From Liolophura sinensis (lineage: Eukaryota; Mollusca; Polyplacophora; Chitonida; Chitonidae): a stretch of DNA of 64,000 bases. The position numbers and the translations under genes are program-made. Every line of letters starts with the position of its first letter. Positions within the stretch are counted from its first letter, which is position 1. Shown in pieces: positions 49,603-60,332 of the stretch. The notes beneath the pieces were generated by a model. That model made no database searches. It worked only from the letters and a program-made list of their open reading frames with translations, and was not told the origin of the DNA. Location of the stretch: NCBI RefSeq assembly GCF_032854445.1, contig NC_088296.1, forward strand, positions 9,896,706-9,960,705, written 5' to 3'.

Positions 49603-52600
49603 ATGGCTCTGAATGTTGTCTCACTAAATTGTCAGGGTTTGCTTTCGGACTGGAAGCAATTTTCCCTTGGCCATACCTTCAGGTCATTAAAAGCAGATGT
49701 TGCTTTTCTACAAGAGACGCATTTTACTGACGTCAATGACGTAACCCCGTTTGAAACAGCTGTGAAAGGGAAAGTCTTTTCCTCTTCCGGCTCGAATCAT
49801 AGAGCGGGCACGGCTATTGTGTTTCTTGCTTCTTTCCTCGCCTCGGGGACCATAGTGTCATCTGTCACTGATCCCGGTGGTCGTTGGGTCAAGGTTGAGG
49901 CGGAGTATTCAGGCTTTGATTTTACGTTTGTCGCCGTACATGCACCAACATATGTTCCTGACCGTCGTCGGTTTTTCCAAGGTCTAGAAAGAGTTTTGGG
50001 TGATTCAAACACCAACGTCTTCCTGGCCGGCGATTTCAATTGCGTCTTAAATCCTCTAATAGATAGGCGAAGCACGGCCGCGGTAGCTTCTGATTCGTCT
50101 ACTGCTCCCTTGGCAACTTTGATTAAAACATATTCTCTGTCGGATACTTTTAGGTTCCTTCATCCTGATGCCCATGAATACACTTGGACCTCGCCAACTG
50201 GTGCGCACTCTTCGCGTCTGGATAGAGTGTATTGTAGCAAGGATCTCCTTGGACATCTGGTTCATGCAGGTCATGAACCCACTGCCATGTCTGATCATAC
50301 TATGGTCACAGCCAAATTTGATTCAGGGGACTGGGTAGAGAAAGGTCCGGGGTTCTGGAAGCTCAACGTCAGCCTGTTGAATGACGAAGAGTTTCACAAG
50401 AACATGCGAGATTATTTTGCCGCTTGGATGTCAGAGAGGGATTCTTTTAGGTCTGCTGCTGAATTCTGGGAGGAGGGCAAATCTGGGCTTAAGCGGGTGG
50501 CACTGTCGTACAGTAAAGCTAGGGCACGTCGCTGTAAACGGGCTCAACGTAAACTCCTAAAGGATTACAACAAGGTCTCTAAAAGAGTTAGTGATGGGGA
50601 GACCCATCTAGTTGACCTGTTGGAAGGTCTAAAACGTAAAGTGCGGGCTGGTGAGCAACAGGCTTATAAAGCAGCCGCCGTTCGTGCCAGAGTCAAGTGG
50701 CAGATGGAAGGCGAGAACCCCACTCGCTATTTCTGTTCTTTGGAGAAGTCGCGTGCTACAGAAAAACTTATCCGCGAAGTAGCAACTCCTGATGGCCGTT
50801 CAGTCCGGTCCACCGAGGATTTATTGCAAGCCACATGCGATTTCTACCAGAGCCTCTTCACCTCAGAGGGAGTTGAGAGAAATTGCATGGAGGAGTTGAT
50901 CTCCCAGATCTCCCAGATCTTGCCTCCTCAGGAGGCCGCGATTTGTGAACAGCCGTTCACTTTGGAAGAGCTGCACTCTGCAGCAAAATCCATGACGCTG
51001 AACAAGTCCCCAGGTATCGATGGTCTTCCTGTCGAACTGTATTTGGCTTTCTGGGATGTGCTAGGCCCTATCCTGCTGGACGTTGCCAACGAGGCTTTTG
51101 AGCAGGGTGAGTTAACCAATTCAATGCAGCAGGCTCTTGTCAGGCTCGTTCACAAGCGGGGGCCAAAAGAGGACCTGCGGAATTGGAGGCCGATTTCACT
51201 CTTGTCTGCCGATTATAAGATCATTACGAAGGCGCTAACCCGCAGACTTGGATCCGTGATGGGCCTTGTTGTTCACAGTGATCAGACCTGTTCTGTGCCA
51301 GGGAGGTCAATCCTCACCAATAGCTTCCTTGTTCGGGACCTTATAGAGCTGGTCGAAGACGAGGATATCGAGGCGGCAATCATAAGCCTTGATAACGAGA
51401 AGGCTTTCGATCGTTTGGAATGGGCTTTTATGCACAAAGTGTTGGAGCGGATGGGGTTCGGGCCTGTTTTTTGTAAATGGATCCGGCTTCTTTACAAGTC
51501 TCCTGTAAGTCGTGTAATGGTGAATGGTTTTATTGGTGACCCTGTTCTCCTCGAGCGTGGAGTTCGCCAGGGCTGTCCTCTGTCTCCTCTGCTTTACGTT
51601 CTGGCCGCAGAGGTTCTTGGGGTGGTTGTGAGGTCTTCTGACATGAAGGGAGTGAGAGTCCCTGATGTCGAAGAACCGATCAAAATCTCCCAGTATGCCG
51701 ACGACGCATCTCTCTTCGTGGGAGATGAGGAAGACTTCCACATTGCTGAAACGATCTTGAATAAGTACCAGAAAGCGTCTGGCTGCAAAGTCAACAGATC
51801 CAAGTCAAAAGGGTTATTCTTGGGTGCTTGGAAGGGTCGTGCTGATACTCCTTTGGGTATTGAATGGTCACAGGATCACGTCAAACTCTTGGGGGTAAAA
51901 CAAGGTGCAAAAAACGCGGCTTCTGTTAACTGGAATGACCGCATCCAGAAGGTCGGCAGCACCCTCAAGGGGTGGAGCAAGAGAGGCCTAAGCATTGTTG
52001 GGCGAGTCCTTGTGTTAAACTTGCTGGCCATGTCGAAATTGTGGTATGTTGCCTCAGTTTTTGACTTGCCGGCGGATAAGGAGAACACATTAGTTGGGAT
52101 GTGTCGGGATTTTTTGTGGAAGAGCAAAAAGCCTCTGGTCTCTTCCAAAGTTTGTACCCTCCCCAAGGCAAGTGGAGGTCTAGGCCTCGTAGATATCCCC
52201 AAGAAGGTTCAGTCGTTAAAGCTGGCTTTTTTGGAGCGGCTTATGTTGAGTTCGTCTCGGTGGGCTCAGGTAGGCCGGAGGCTTGTGGCGTCGAAAAGTG
52301 AACCCCACGCTGTGGTTGATTTTTTCCGGTTGCTTAAAGCTCCAACGCGTTTCAGTTCTCTTCCTCGGTGGTACTTCGACCATCTGAAGACCTTCTTTAA
52401 GCTGAAACGGACTGAGGCTGATCCGGTTTCGTGGCAGGAAGCTCTGGATCAGCCTTTGTATGGAAATCCCCTAATTTTAGGAGAGGGTGGAAGACCCTTG
52501 ATGCCTGGTAAGACGGCCACGCCCAGTTTCCGGCGATTGTCGGATATTGTGGATGGAGGCACCAGAGTGTGGCTGGTCTTAGAGTCGGTCAATTGGCGTC

Positions 52601-53376
52601 ACCTAGCAGCTGTGCGAAGGGCAATACCGAAGGCATGGTTCAGTCTGCCGGATACTGTCACGAATCCCAGCCGGACGAGGTATCAGGTTAACCAACAGGA
52701 CCTTTCTCAGCTTTCCTCCAGGAGATGGTATCAGATCCTTCTGGTGGACAACGACGTAACCCCTGCCGGAGTCCAGAAGTGGCAACAGTTGGGTTGGGTG
52801 CCATCGTCCTGGAGGAACTTGTTTTTATCGCTCTGGAAGTCTGGGGTAGACAACCGAGCTAAGGAGGCTGTTTGGCTGCTGTGGCACAGACAGTGGTGGG
52901 TCGGGCATAAGTTAGTCCGAGCAGGACTGTCTGCATCTGCCGACTGTCCTTTGTGCTCGTCTCAAGACGAGACCGTAGAACACCTTGTGTGGCATTGCCC
53001 GGTTGCGTCCAGCATGTGGCAGATGTTGGAACGGACAATTGGGCGCCTCCTCGGAGGGTTCTCGTTCAGCCTGGAAGATGTGTTGTGGGGCGACTTGAGA
53101 CAAGTGCCTTCTTCCTTGAAACCGGTCGTCAGAGATCAGGTGTTTCTTTGTATCTGGTCAATTTGGAGGCATCGGTGCTACGTGGTAGCACACAATCACG
53201 TGATCGACCATCTTAAGGTGGTGCCGAGCCTTTTCCACAGAGACCTGCAGTACCACTTGCTGACTGTTTTTGAACGGCATCGCAGGCTGGGAAAGTTGGC
53301 GACATTCAAGACCACCTGGTGTCGCAATTCTATTCTTTGTGTTCTGAGGAACGGCAGGCCCGTTGTCCAATTTTAA
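49603..53376 (+). CDS. LINE copy 1 ORF2: AP endonuclease and reverse transcriptase
   Basis: 1257 residues from the ATG at 49603; the frame is open upstream but the endonuclease begins at MALNVVSLNCQG, so this start is preferred. Endonuclease (1-240): N9 in LNCQG, E38 in QETH, GDFN 143-146, SRLDRVY 204-210 and SDH 230-232 are all present. Reverse transcriptase (about 430-760): NWRPISLL, FDRLEWAFM, GVRQGCPLSPLL and catalytic YADD at 698-701. C-terminal zinc-binding motif C1115-x2-C1118-x8-H1127-x4-C1132. It nicks target DNA and copies the RNA in place. Only 7 nt separate it from the ORF1 stop. Confidence 0.96.
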   Translation: MALNVVSLNCQGLLSDWKQFSLGHTFRSLKADVAFLQETHFTDVNDVTPFETAVKGKVFSSSGSNHRAGTAIVFLASFLASGTIVSSVTDPGGRWVKVEAEYSGFDFTFVAVHAPTYVPDRRRFFQGLERVLGDSNTNVFLAGDFNCVLNPLIDRRSTAAVASDSSTAPLATLIKTYSLSDTFRFLHPDAHEYTWTSPTGAHSSRLDRVYCSKDLLGHLVHAGHEPTAMSDHTMVTAKFDSGDWVEKGPGFWKLNVSLLNDEEFHKNMRDYFAAWMSERDSFRSAAEFWEEGKSGLKRVALSYSKARARRCKRAQRKLLKDYNKVSKRVSDGETHLVDLLEGLKRKVRAGEQQAYKAAAVRARVKWQMEGENPTRYFCSLEKSRATEKLIREVATPDGRSVRSTEDLLQATCDFYQSLFTSEGVERNCMEELISQISQILPPQEAAICEQPFTLEELHSAAKSMTLNKSPGIDGLPVELYLAFWDVLGPILLDVANEAFEQGELTNSMQQALVRLVHKRGPKEDLRNWRPISLLSADYKIITKALTRRLGSVMGLVVHSDQTCSVPGRSILTNSFLVRDLIELVEDEDIEAAIISLDNEKAFDRLEWAFMHKVLERMGFGPVFCKWIRLLYKSPVSRVMVNGFIGDPVLLERGVRQGCPLSPLLYVLAAEVLGVVVRSSDMKGVRVPDVEEPIKISQYADDASLFVGDEEDFHIAETILNKYQKASGCKVNRSKSKGLFLGAWKGRADTPLGIEWSQDHVKLLGVKQGAKNAASVNWNDRIQKVGSTLKGWSKRGLSIVGRVLVLNLLAMSKLWYVASVFDLPADKENTLVGMCRDFLWKSKKPLVSSKVCTLPKASGGLGLVDIPKKVQSLKLAFLERLMLSSSRWAQVGRRLVASKSEPHAVVDFFRLLKAPTRFSSLPRWYFDHLKTFFKLKRTEADPVSWQEALDQPLYGNPLILGEGGRPLMPGKTATPSFRRLSDIVDGGTRVWLVLESVNWRHLAAVRRAIPKAWFSLPDTVTNPSRTRYQVNQQDLSQLSSRRWYQILLVDNDVTPAGVQKWQQLGWVPSSWRNLFLSLWKSGVDNRAKEAVWLLWHRQWWVGHKLVRAGLSASADCPLCSSQDETVEHLVWHCPVASSMWQMLERTIGRLLGGFSFSLEDVLWGDLRQVPSSLKPVVRDQVFLCIWSIWRHRCYVVAHNHVIDHLKVVPSLFHRDLQYHLLTVFERHRRLGKLATFKTTWCRNSILCVLRNGRPVVQF

Positions 53377-54172
53377 TCTGGCAATTGTTCGTGACCTGGT
53401 GTCATGACTTCACGTTTTCAGCAGTTCCGCCTATTCTGAGGTGGAAGTTTTACTGTAAATTTTAATGGATATTTGTTTCTTGTGTCTGTCCTGGCTCTAT
53501 CTGTCTGCCGGTTGTGACGTTTTAGTCATATAATGATGGGCTGGTCCTGTTAGTAAGGATGTAGGTATGTTTTACATACCGCGGACAGACTTGGTGCTGT
53601 TTTCCCACAGCCTAGATTGCTGTGGCGTACAAAAAAAAAAAAAAAAAAAAAAAAAAGATAGATAGATAGAGCTTTGGAGGTCAGACGTGTTGTCAGATCG
53701 CTCCATCTGTCAGACTTGATTTCTCTGATTTTCCAGTGATTTCTTGTGTGTTTGTGATACTCACAGATTTCTCTTGTTACGAGCTATCCATTGATATACT
53801 TTGTAGTCAGAAATTCTTTATTTTTGACTAGTTTTTTGACGTTTTGCTGTTTGCCCAGCGTGGCCGGTGGGCCAGCCCGCGCGGCTTGGCTCAGGCACCA
53901 GTTGTCGTGGCCTGTGTTGGAGGCCTATACGGCTTACAGCATAGGACAGTGTACAAGGTCAGCTTGCCCGGTCGAGCTCCATTCATCCCGGGCTAGCAGG
54001 GCACACAAAGGCTTTTGTCAATAACAGGCAGCAAATTGGTGCACTCTTGCACGAAGTTTATTAGCCACTGTCACTAGACAGTTGATCAGTGAAGGGGTTG
54101 AGCACGTAGTGCAGTACCTGACTGGCCGTCCACACAGTTGGACGTGTCAGCCGGGTAGCGCCTTTGGGCGAG

Positions 54173-54208
<36 letters not shown>

Positions 54209-54218
54209 AACCAACAGA

Positions 54219-55730
54219 ATGGCTTTCCGCATTAAAAGGCCTCTTAGCCTTAAATTGCGAATTAAAGGCAATGTAAAAGCCATTGACGTTTATCATGGGT
54301 TGCAGGAACGCATCGGCAGCGGACCCAAAGTGTTGAGGGGTTTGGTCCACGTTACTGGCGATCTGTGGAATGTCACTGTTGCCAATGAGGAGGTGAAGCA
54401 AAAATTACTTAATGAAGATCTGGTACTTAATGGAGTAAACTGTCCGGTTTATGAAGTTGAGCAATCCAGAACTTTGGTGAAGGTGAAGAGCCCTTATGAG
54501 ATTCCGGATGAACGGATAGGGGCTGTTCTCAAACAGTTTGGAACGGTGCACTCTGTTGAACGAGAATGCTACCTGTTCGACAGAACCTTGCAAAATGGGG
54601 TTAGGAGAGTATGGATGAGCAACATTTCGTCCACCATTCCTGAAGCCATATGGGTGGGAGCATCTTTTCGGTTACCAGTCTGGTACAGAGGGCAGGTGCG
54701 AGCTTGTCACCTGTGCCAGGCGACAGACCACCTAAAAAATGACTGCCCACTGAAAAACAAATGTTTGATTTGCAAGCAAGAAGGTCATTTCCAAAACAAT
54801 TGTCCTCAAGATCTGGACACTGAGAGTAGCGACAATGGGACAAGTAGTGGAGATGAAGATGACATCGCAGTTGCGATGGATCATAATGGTAATAAGGACG
54901 ACGAGGATATGAATAATGATGATCATGACAATGAGCAGGGAGATAATGACAGAAAGGATGACAGTGATGATGACACGGATGATAGTAATGAGGCTGAGGA
55001 TGATTGTGAAATGGTGAATGGGGATACGGATGGTGGACAGGAGAGTAGCAATGATGTAGTGGGTAATGATGATAAAAATGAGGTGAATGAGGCAGAGGAC
55101 GGGAATGATAAAGATGCTATGGATAATGGTAACGATGGGCTGGAGGGAGGTAGCAATGAAGGAGGTAAAGAGGAGGAAAATGATGTGGACAAAAATGCAG
55201 ATGATGGTATTTCATCAGTTTCTAGCCAGGTCAAACAGGAGGAAGTTTCGTTGAGTTTCACTGAACCGTTGGTTCCGTACAGCTCGACCGGTCAGTCTCC
55301 CGAGCAAGACTCTTCACAAGACTTGTGGAGTCAGTCATTTACCTTTTCCCAGCCAGTTGCAAAACAAGATATAAATGAGTCCTTATGGAGCACCGCTTCA
55401 GAGGCCATTTTTGTAGACACCTCAAAAGACCAAGTTAGCGGCATTGAAGCCTCTGGATCGGTTATCCCCATGGACGACACGACGTCGGAAATGGAGGATT
55501 CCGTTCCGGGAGAAGACCTAGACGAGTCAATGCCGGCATACGCAAACGATCAAGGCGAGGTTTTAGTCCCTGTCTCCACTTCTTTAGGAGTCCATTATCG
55601 GACCATGCGCCGCGACTCAAAAATTGAAAAAGTCAGGAAACAGAGGAAAGTCATTTACCTGTCCCAGGAGGACTTTGCTGCACGCAAGGCTGCCCTGTAC
55701 AAGAAGTCGAGAAAAACAAAACTTAAATAG
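54219..55730 (+). CDS. LINE copy 2 ORF1 protein
   Basis: 503 residues, same layout as copy 1 with both CCHC knuckles intact (K179 for R and N193 for K in the knuckle region). Differences cluster in the acidic region. Confidence 0.93.
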   Translation: MAFRIKRPLSLKLRIKGNVKAIDVYHGLQERIGSGPKVLRGLVHVTGDLWNVTVANEEVKQKLLNEDLVLNGVNCPVYEVEQSRTLVKVKSPYEIPDERIGAVLKQFGTVHSVERECYLFDRTLQNGVRRVWMSNISSTIPEAIWVGASFRLPVWYRGQVRACHLCQATDHLKNDCPLKNKCLICKQEGHFQNNCPQDLDTESSDNGTSSGDEDDIAVAMDHNGNKDDEDMNNDDHDNEQGDNDRKDDSDDDTDDSNEAEDDCEMVNGDTDGGQESSNDVVGNDDKNEVNEAEDGNDKDAMDNGNDGLEGGSNEGGKEEENDVDKNADDGISSVSSQVKQEEVSLSFTEPLVPYSSTGQSPEQDSSQDLWSQSFTFSQPVAKQDINESLWSTASEAIFVDTSKDQVSGIEASGSVIPMDDTTSEMEDSVPGEDLDESMPAYANDQGEVLVPVSTSLGVHYRTMRRDSKIEKVRKQRKVIYLSQEDFAARKAALYKKSRKTKLK

Positions 55731-55737
55731 ATCCATA

Positions 55738-58700
55738 ATGGCTCTAAATGTTGTATCACTAAATTGTCAGGGTTTGCTTTCGGACTGGAAGCAATTTTCC
55801 CTTGGCCATACCTTCAGGTCATTAAAAGCAGATGTTGCTTTTTTACAAGAGACGCATTTTACTGACGTCAATGACGTAACCCGGTTTGAAACAGCTGTGA
55901 AAGGGAAAGTCTTTTCCTCTTCCGGCTCGAATCATAGAGCGGGCACGGCTATTGTGTTTCTTGCTTCTTTCCTCGCCTCGGGGACCATAGTGTCATCTGT
56001 CACTGATCCCGGTGGTCGTTGGGTCAAGGTTGAGGCGGAGTATTCAGGCTTTGATTTTACGTTTGTCGCCGTACATGCACCAACATATGTTCCTGACCGT
56101 CGTCGGTTTTTCCAAGGTCTAGAAAGAGTTCTGGGTGATTCAAACACCAACGTCTTCCTGGCCGGAGATTTCAATTGCGTCTTAAATCCTCTAATAGATA
56201 GGCGAAGCACGGCCGCGGTAGCTTCTGATTCGTCTACTGCTCCCTTGGCAACTTTGATTAAAACATATTCTCTGTCGGATACTTTTAGGTTCCTTCATCC
56301 TGATGCCCATGAATACACTTGGACCTCGCCAACTGGTACGCACTCTTCGCGTCTGGATAGAGTGTATTGTAGCAAGGATCTCCTTGGACATCTGGTTCAT
56401 GCAGGTCATGAACCCACTGCCATGTCTGATCATACTATGGTCACAGCCAAATTTGATTCAGGGGATTGGGTAGAGAAAGGTCCGGGGTTCTGGAAGCTCA
56501 ACGTCAGCCTTTTGAATGACGAAGAGTTTCACAAAAACATGCGAGATTATTTTGCCGCTTGGATGTCAGAGAGGGATTCTTTTAGGTCTGCTGCTGAATT
56601 CTGGGAGGAGGGCAAATCTGGGCTTCAGCTGGTGGCACTGTCGTACAGTAAGGCTAGGGCACGTCGCCGTAAACGGGCTCAACGTAAACTCCTAAAGGAT
56701 TACAACAAGGTCTCTAAAAGAGTTAGTGATGGGGAGACCCATCTAGTTGACTTGTTGGAAGGTCTAAAACGTAAAGTGCGGGCTGGTGAGCAACAGGCTT
56801 ATAAAGCAGCCGCCGTTCGTGCCAGAGTCAAGTGGCAGGTGGAAGGCGAGAACCCCACTCGCTATTTCTGTTCTTTGGAGAAGTCGCGTGCTACTGAAAA
56901 ACTTATCCGCGAAGTAGCAACTCCTGATGGTCGTTCAGTCCGGTCCACCAAGGATTTATTGCAAGCCACATGCGATTTCTACCAGAGCCTCTTCACCTCA
57001 GAGGGAGTTGAGAGAAATTGCATGGAGGAGTTGATCTCCCAGATCTCCCAGATCTTGCCTCCTCAGGAGGCCGCGATCTGTGAACAGCCGTTCACTTTGG
57101 AAGAGCTGCACTCTGCAGCAAAGTCCATGACGCTGAACAAGTCCCCAGGTATCGATGGTCTTCCTGTCGAACTGTATTTGGCTTTCTGGGATGTGCTAGG
57201 CTCTATCCTGCTGGACGTTGCCAACGAGGCTTTTGAGCAGGGTGAGTTAACCGATTCAATGCAGCAGGCTCTTGTCAGGCTCGTTCACAAGCGGGGGCCA
57301 AAAGAGGACCTGCGGAATTGGAGGCCGATTTCACTCTTGTGTGCCGATTATAAGATCATCACGAAGGCGCTAACCCGCAGACTTGGATCCGTGATGGGCC
57401 TTGTTGTTCACAGTGATCAGACCTGTTCTGTGCCAGGGAGGTCAATCCTCACCAATAGCTTCCTTGTTCGGGACCTTATAGAGCTGGTCGAAGACGAGGA
57501 TATCGAGGCGGCAATCATAAGCCTTGATAACGAGAAGGCTTTTGATCGTTTGGAATGGGCTTTTATGCACAAAGTGTTGGAGCGGATGGGGTTCGGGCCT
57601 GTTTTTTGTAAATGGATCCGGCTTCTTTACAAGTCTCCTGTAAGTCGTGTAATGGTGAATGGTTTTATTGGTGACCCTGTTCTCCTCGAGCGTGGAGTTC
57701 GCCAGGGCTGTCCTCTGTCTCCCCTGCTTTACGTTCTGGCCGCAGAGGTTCTTGGGGTGGTTGTGAGGTCCTCTGACATGAAGGGAGTGAGAGTCCCTGA
57801 TGTCGAAGAACCGATCAAAATCTCCCAGTATGCCGACGACGCATCTCTCTTCGTGGGAGATGATGAAGACTTCCACATTGCTGAGACGGTCTTGAACAAG
57901 TACCAGAAAGCGTCAGGCTGCAAAGTCAACAGATCCAAGTCAAAAGGGTTATTCTTGGGTGCTTGGAAGGGTCGTGCCGATACTCCTTTGGGTATTGAAT
58001 GGTCACAGGATCACGTCAAACTCTTGGGGGTAAAACAAAGTGCAAAAAACGCGGCTTCTGTTAACTGGAATGACCGCATCCAGAAGGTCGGCAGCACCCT
58101 CAAGGGATGGAGCAAGAGAGGCCTAAGCATTGTTGGGCGAGTCCTTGTGTTAAACTTGCTGGCAATGTCGAAATTGTGGTATGTTGCCTCAGTCTTCGAC
58201 TTGCCGACGGATAAGGAGCACACATTAGTTGGGATGTGTCGGGATTTTTTGTGGAAGAGCAAAAAGCCTCTGGTCTCTTCCAAAGTTTGTACCCTCTCCA
58301 AGGCAAGTGGAGGTCTAGGCCTCGTAGATATCCCCAAGAAGGTTCAGTCCTTAAAGCTGGCTTTTTTGGAGCGGCTTATGTTGAGTTCGTCTCGGTGGGC
58401 TCAGGTAGGCCGGAGGCTTGTGGCGTCGAAAAGTGAACCCCACGCGGTGGTTGATTTTTTCCGGCTGCTTAAAGCTCCAACGCGTTTCAGTTCTCTTCCT
58501 CGGTGGTACTTCGACCATCTGAAAACCTTCTTTAAGCTGAAACGGACTGAGGCTGATCCGGTTTCGTGGCAGGAAGCTCTGGATCAGCCTTTGTATGGAA
58601 ATCCCCTAATTTTAGGAGAGGGTGGAAGACCCTTGATTCCTGGTAAGACGGCCACGCCCAGTTTCCGGCGATTGTCGGATATTGTGGATGGAGGCACCAG

Positions 58701-59514
58701 AGTGTGGCTGGTCTTGGAGTCGGTCAATTGGCGTCACCTAGCAGCTGTGCGAAGGGCAATACCGAAGGCATGGTTCAGTCTGCCGGATACTGTCACGAAT
58801 CCCAGCCGGACGAGGTATCAGGTTAACCAACAGGACCTTTCTCAGCTTTCCTCCAGGAGATGGTATCAGATCCTTCTGGTGGACAACGACGTAACCCCTG
58901 CCGGAGTCCAGAAGTGGCAACAGTTGGGTTGGGTGCCATCGTCCTGGAGGAACTTGTTTTTATCGCTCTGGAAGTCTGGGGTAGACAACCGAGCTAAGGA
59001 GGCTGTTTGGCTGCTGTGGCACAGACAGTGGTGGGTCGGGCATAAGTTAGTCCGAGCAGGACTGTCTGCATCTGCCGACTGTCCTTTGTGCTCGTCTCAA
59101 GACGAGACCGTAGAACACCTTGTGTGGCATTGCCCGGTTGCGTCCAGCATGTGGCAGATGTTGGAACGGACAATTGGGCGCCTCCTTGGACGAGGGTTCT
59201 CGTTCAGCCTGGAAGATGTGTTGTGGGGCGACTTGAGACAAGTGCCTTCTTCATTGAAACCGGTCGTCAGAGATCAGGTGTTTCTTTGTATCTGGTCGAT
59301 TTGGAGGCATCGGTGCTACGTGGTAGCACACAATCACGTGATCGACCATCTTAAGGTGGTGCCCAGCCTTTTCCACAGAGACCTGCAGTACCACTTGCTG
59401 ACTGTTTTTGAACGGCATCGCAGGCTGGGAAAGTTGGCGACATTCAGTACGACCTGGTGTCGCAATTCTATTCTTTGCGTTCTGCGGAACGGCAGGCCCG
59501 TTGTCCAATTTTAA
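55738..59514 (+). CDS. LINE copy 2 ORF2: AP endonuclease and reverse transcriptase
   Basis: 1258 residues, one more than copy 1 (LLGRGFSF instead of LLGGFSF near residue 1150). All endonuclease motifs, YADD and the C-terminal CCHC motif are kept. Stop-start spacing to ORF1 is the same 7 nt. Confidence 0.96.
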   Translation: MALNVVSLNCQGLLSDWKQFSLGHTFRSLKADVAFLQETHFTDVNDVTRFETAVKGKVFSSSGSNHRAGTAIVFLASFLASGTIVSSVTDPGGRWVKVEAEYSGFDFTFVAVHAPTYVPDRRRFFQGLERVLGDSNTNVFLAGDFNCVLNPLIDRRSTAAVASDSSTAPLATLIKTYSLSDTFRFLHPDAHEYTWTSPTGTHSSRLDRVYCSKDLLGHLVHAGHEPTAMSDHTMVTAKFDSGDWVEKGPGFWKLNVSLLNDEEFHKNMRDYFAAWMSERDSFRSAAEFWEEGKSGLQLVALSYSKARARRRKRAQRKLLKDYNKVSKRVSDGETHLVDLLEGLKRKVRAGEQQAYKAAAVRARVKWQVEGENPTRYFCSLEKSRATEKLIREVATPDGRSVRSTKDLLQATCDFYQSLFTSEGVERNCMEELISQISQILPPQEAAICEQPFTLEELHSAAKSMTLNKSPGIDGLPVELYLAFWDVLGSILLDVANEAFEQGELTDSMQQALVRLVHKRGPKEDLRNWRPISLLCADYKIITKALTRRLGSVMGLVVHSDQTCSVPGRSILTNSFLVRDLIELVEDEDIEAAIISLDNEKAFDRLEWAFMHKVLERMGFGPVFCKWIRLLYKSPVSRVMVNGFIGDPVLLERGVRQGCPLSPLLYVLAAEVLGVVVRSSDMKGVRVPDVEEPIKISQYADDASLFVGDDEDFHIAETVLNKYQKASGCKVNRSKSKGLFLGAWKGRADTPLGIEWSQDHVKLLGVKQSAKNAASVNWNDRIQKVGSTLKGWSKRGLSIVGRVLVLNLLAMSKLWYVASVFDLPTDKEHTLVGMCRDFLWKSKKPLVSSKVCTLSKASGGLGLVDIPKKVQSLKLAFLERLMLSSSRWAQVGRRLVASKSEPHAVVDFFRLLKAPTRFSSLPRWYFDHLKTFFKLKRTEADPVSWQEALDQPLYGNPLILGEGGRPLIPGKTATPSFRRLSDIVDGGTRVWLVLESVNWRHLAAVRRAIPKAWFSLPDTVTNPSRTRYQVNQQDLSQLSSRRWYQILLVDNDVTPAGVQKWQQLGWVPSSWRNLFLSLWKSGVDNRAKEAVWLLWHRQWWVGHKLVRAGLSASADCPLCSSQDETVEHLVWHCPVASSMWQMLERTIGRLLGRGFSFSLEDVLWGDLRQVPSSLKPVVRDQVFLCIWSIWRHRCYVVAHNHVIDHLKVVPSLFHRDLQYHLLTVFERHRRLGKLATFSTTWCRNSILCVLRNGRPVVQF

Positions 59515-60332
59515 TCTGGCAATTGTTCGTGACCTGGTGTCGTAACTTTACGTTTTCAGCAGTTCCGCCTATTCTGAGGCGGAGGTTTTACTGTTAATTT
59601 TAATGGATATTTGTTTCTTGTGTCTGTCCTGGCTCTATCTGTCTGCCGGTTGTGACGTTTTAGTCATATAATGATGGGCTGGTCCTGTCAGTAAGGATGT
59701 AGGTATGTTTTACATACTGCGGACAGATTTGGTTCTGTTTTCCCACAGCCTAGATTGCTGTGGCGTACAAAAAAAAAAAAAAAAAAAAAAAAGATAGATA
59801 GATAGAGCTTTGGAGGTCAGACGTGTTGTCAGATCGCTCCATCTGTCAGGCTTCATTTCTCTGGATTTCCAGTGATTTCTTGTGTGTTTCTGATACTCAC
59901 AGATTTCTCTTGTCACGAGCTATCCATTGAGATAGTTTGTAGTCAGAAATTCTATATTTTTGACTAATTTTTTGACGTTTTGGTGTTTGGCCAGCGTGGC
60001 CGGTGGGCCAGCCCGCGCGGCTTGGCTCAGGCACCAGTTGTCGTGGCCTGTGTTGGAGGCCTATACATGTTACAGCATAGGACAGTGAACAAGGTCAGCT
60101 TGGCCGGTCGAGCGCCATTCATCCCGGGCTAGCAGGGCAAAGCTTTTGTCAATAACAGGCAGCAAATTCGTGCACTCTTGCACGAAGTTTATTGGCCACT
60201 GTTCATTGATCAGTGAAGGGGTTGAGCACACAGTGCAGTACCTGACTGGCCGTCCACACAGTTGGACGTGTCAGCCGGGTAGCTCCTTTGGGCGAGGTTT
60301 TTTTTTTTTTTTTTTTTTGAACCACCACCAGA

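Larger units (their letters stand above)
47522..53656 (+). mobile_element. L1/Tx1-like LINE, copy 1 (full length)
   Basis: Starts with GATAGATAGATAGAGCTTTG after an AT/AG microsatellite, has a ~560-bp 5' UTR with a hairpin (47901-47920) and a 40-nt T tract (48033-48072), ORF1, ORF2, a ~250-bp 3' UTR and a 26-nt A tail (53631-53656). Both ORFs are intact, so it could be a recently active copy. The next copy begins immediately after the A tail. Confidence 0.95.
53657..59792 (+). mobile_element. L1/Tx1-like LINE, copy 2 (full length, 6136 bp)
   Basis: Begins with the same GATAGATAGATAGAGC directly after the A tail of copy 1 and ends with a 24-nt A tail (59769-59792). The 5' UTR T tract is 33 nt (54175-54207). 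It is about 98% identical to copy 1 by eye. Both ORFs are open. Confidence 0.95.
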
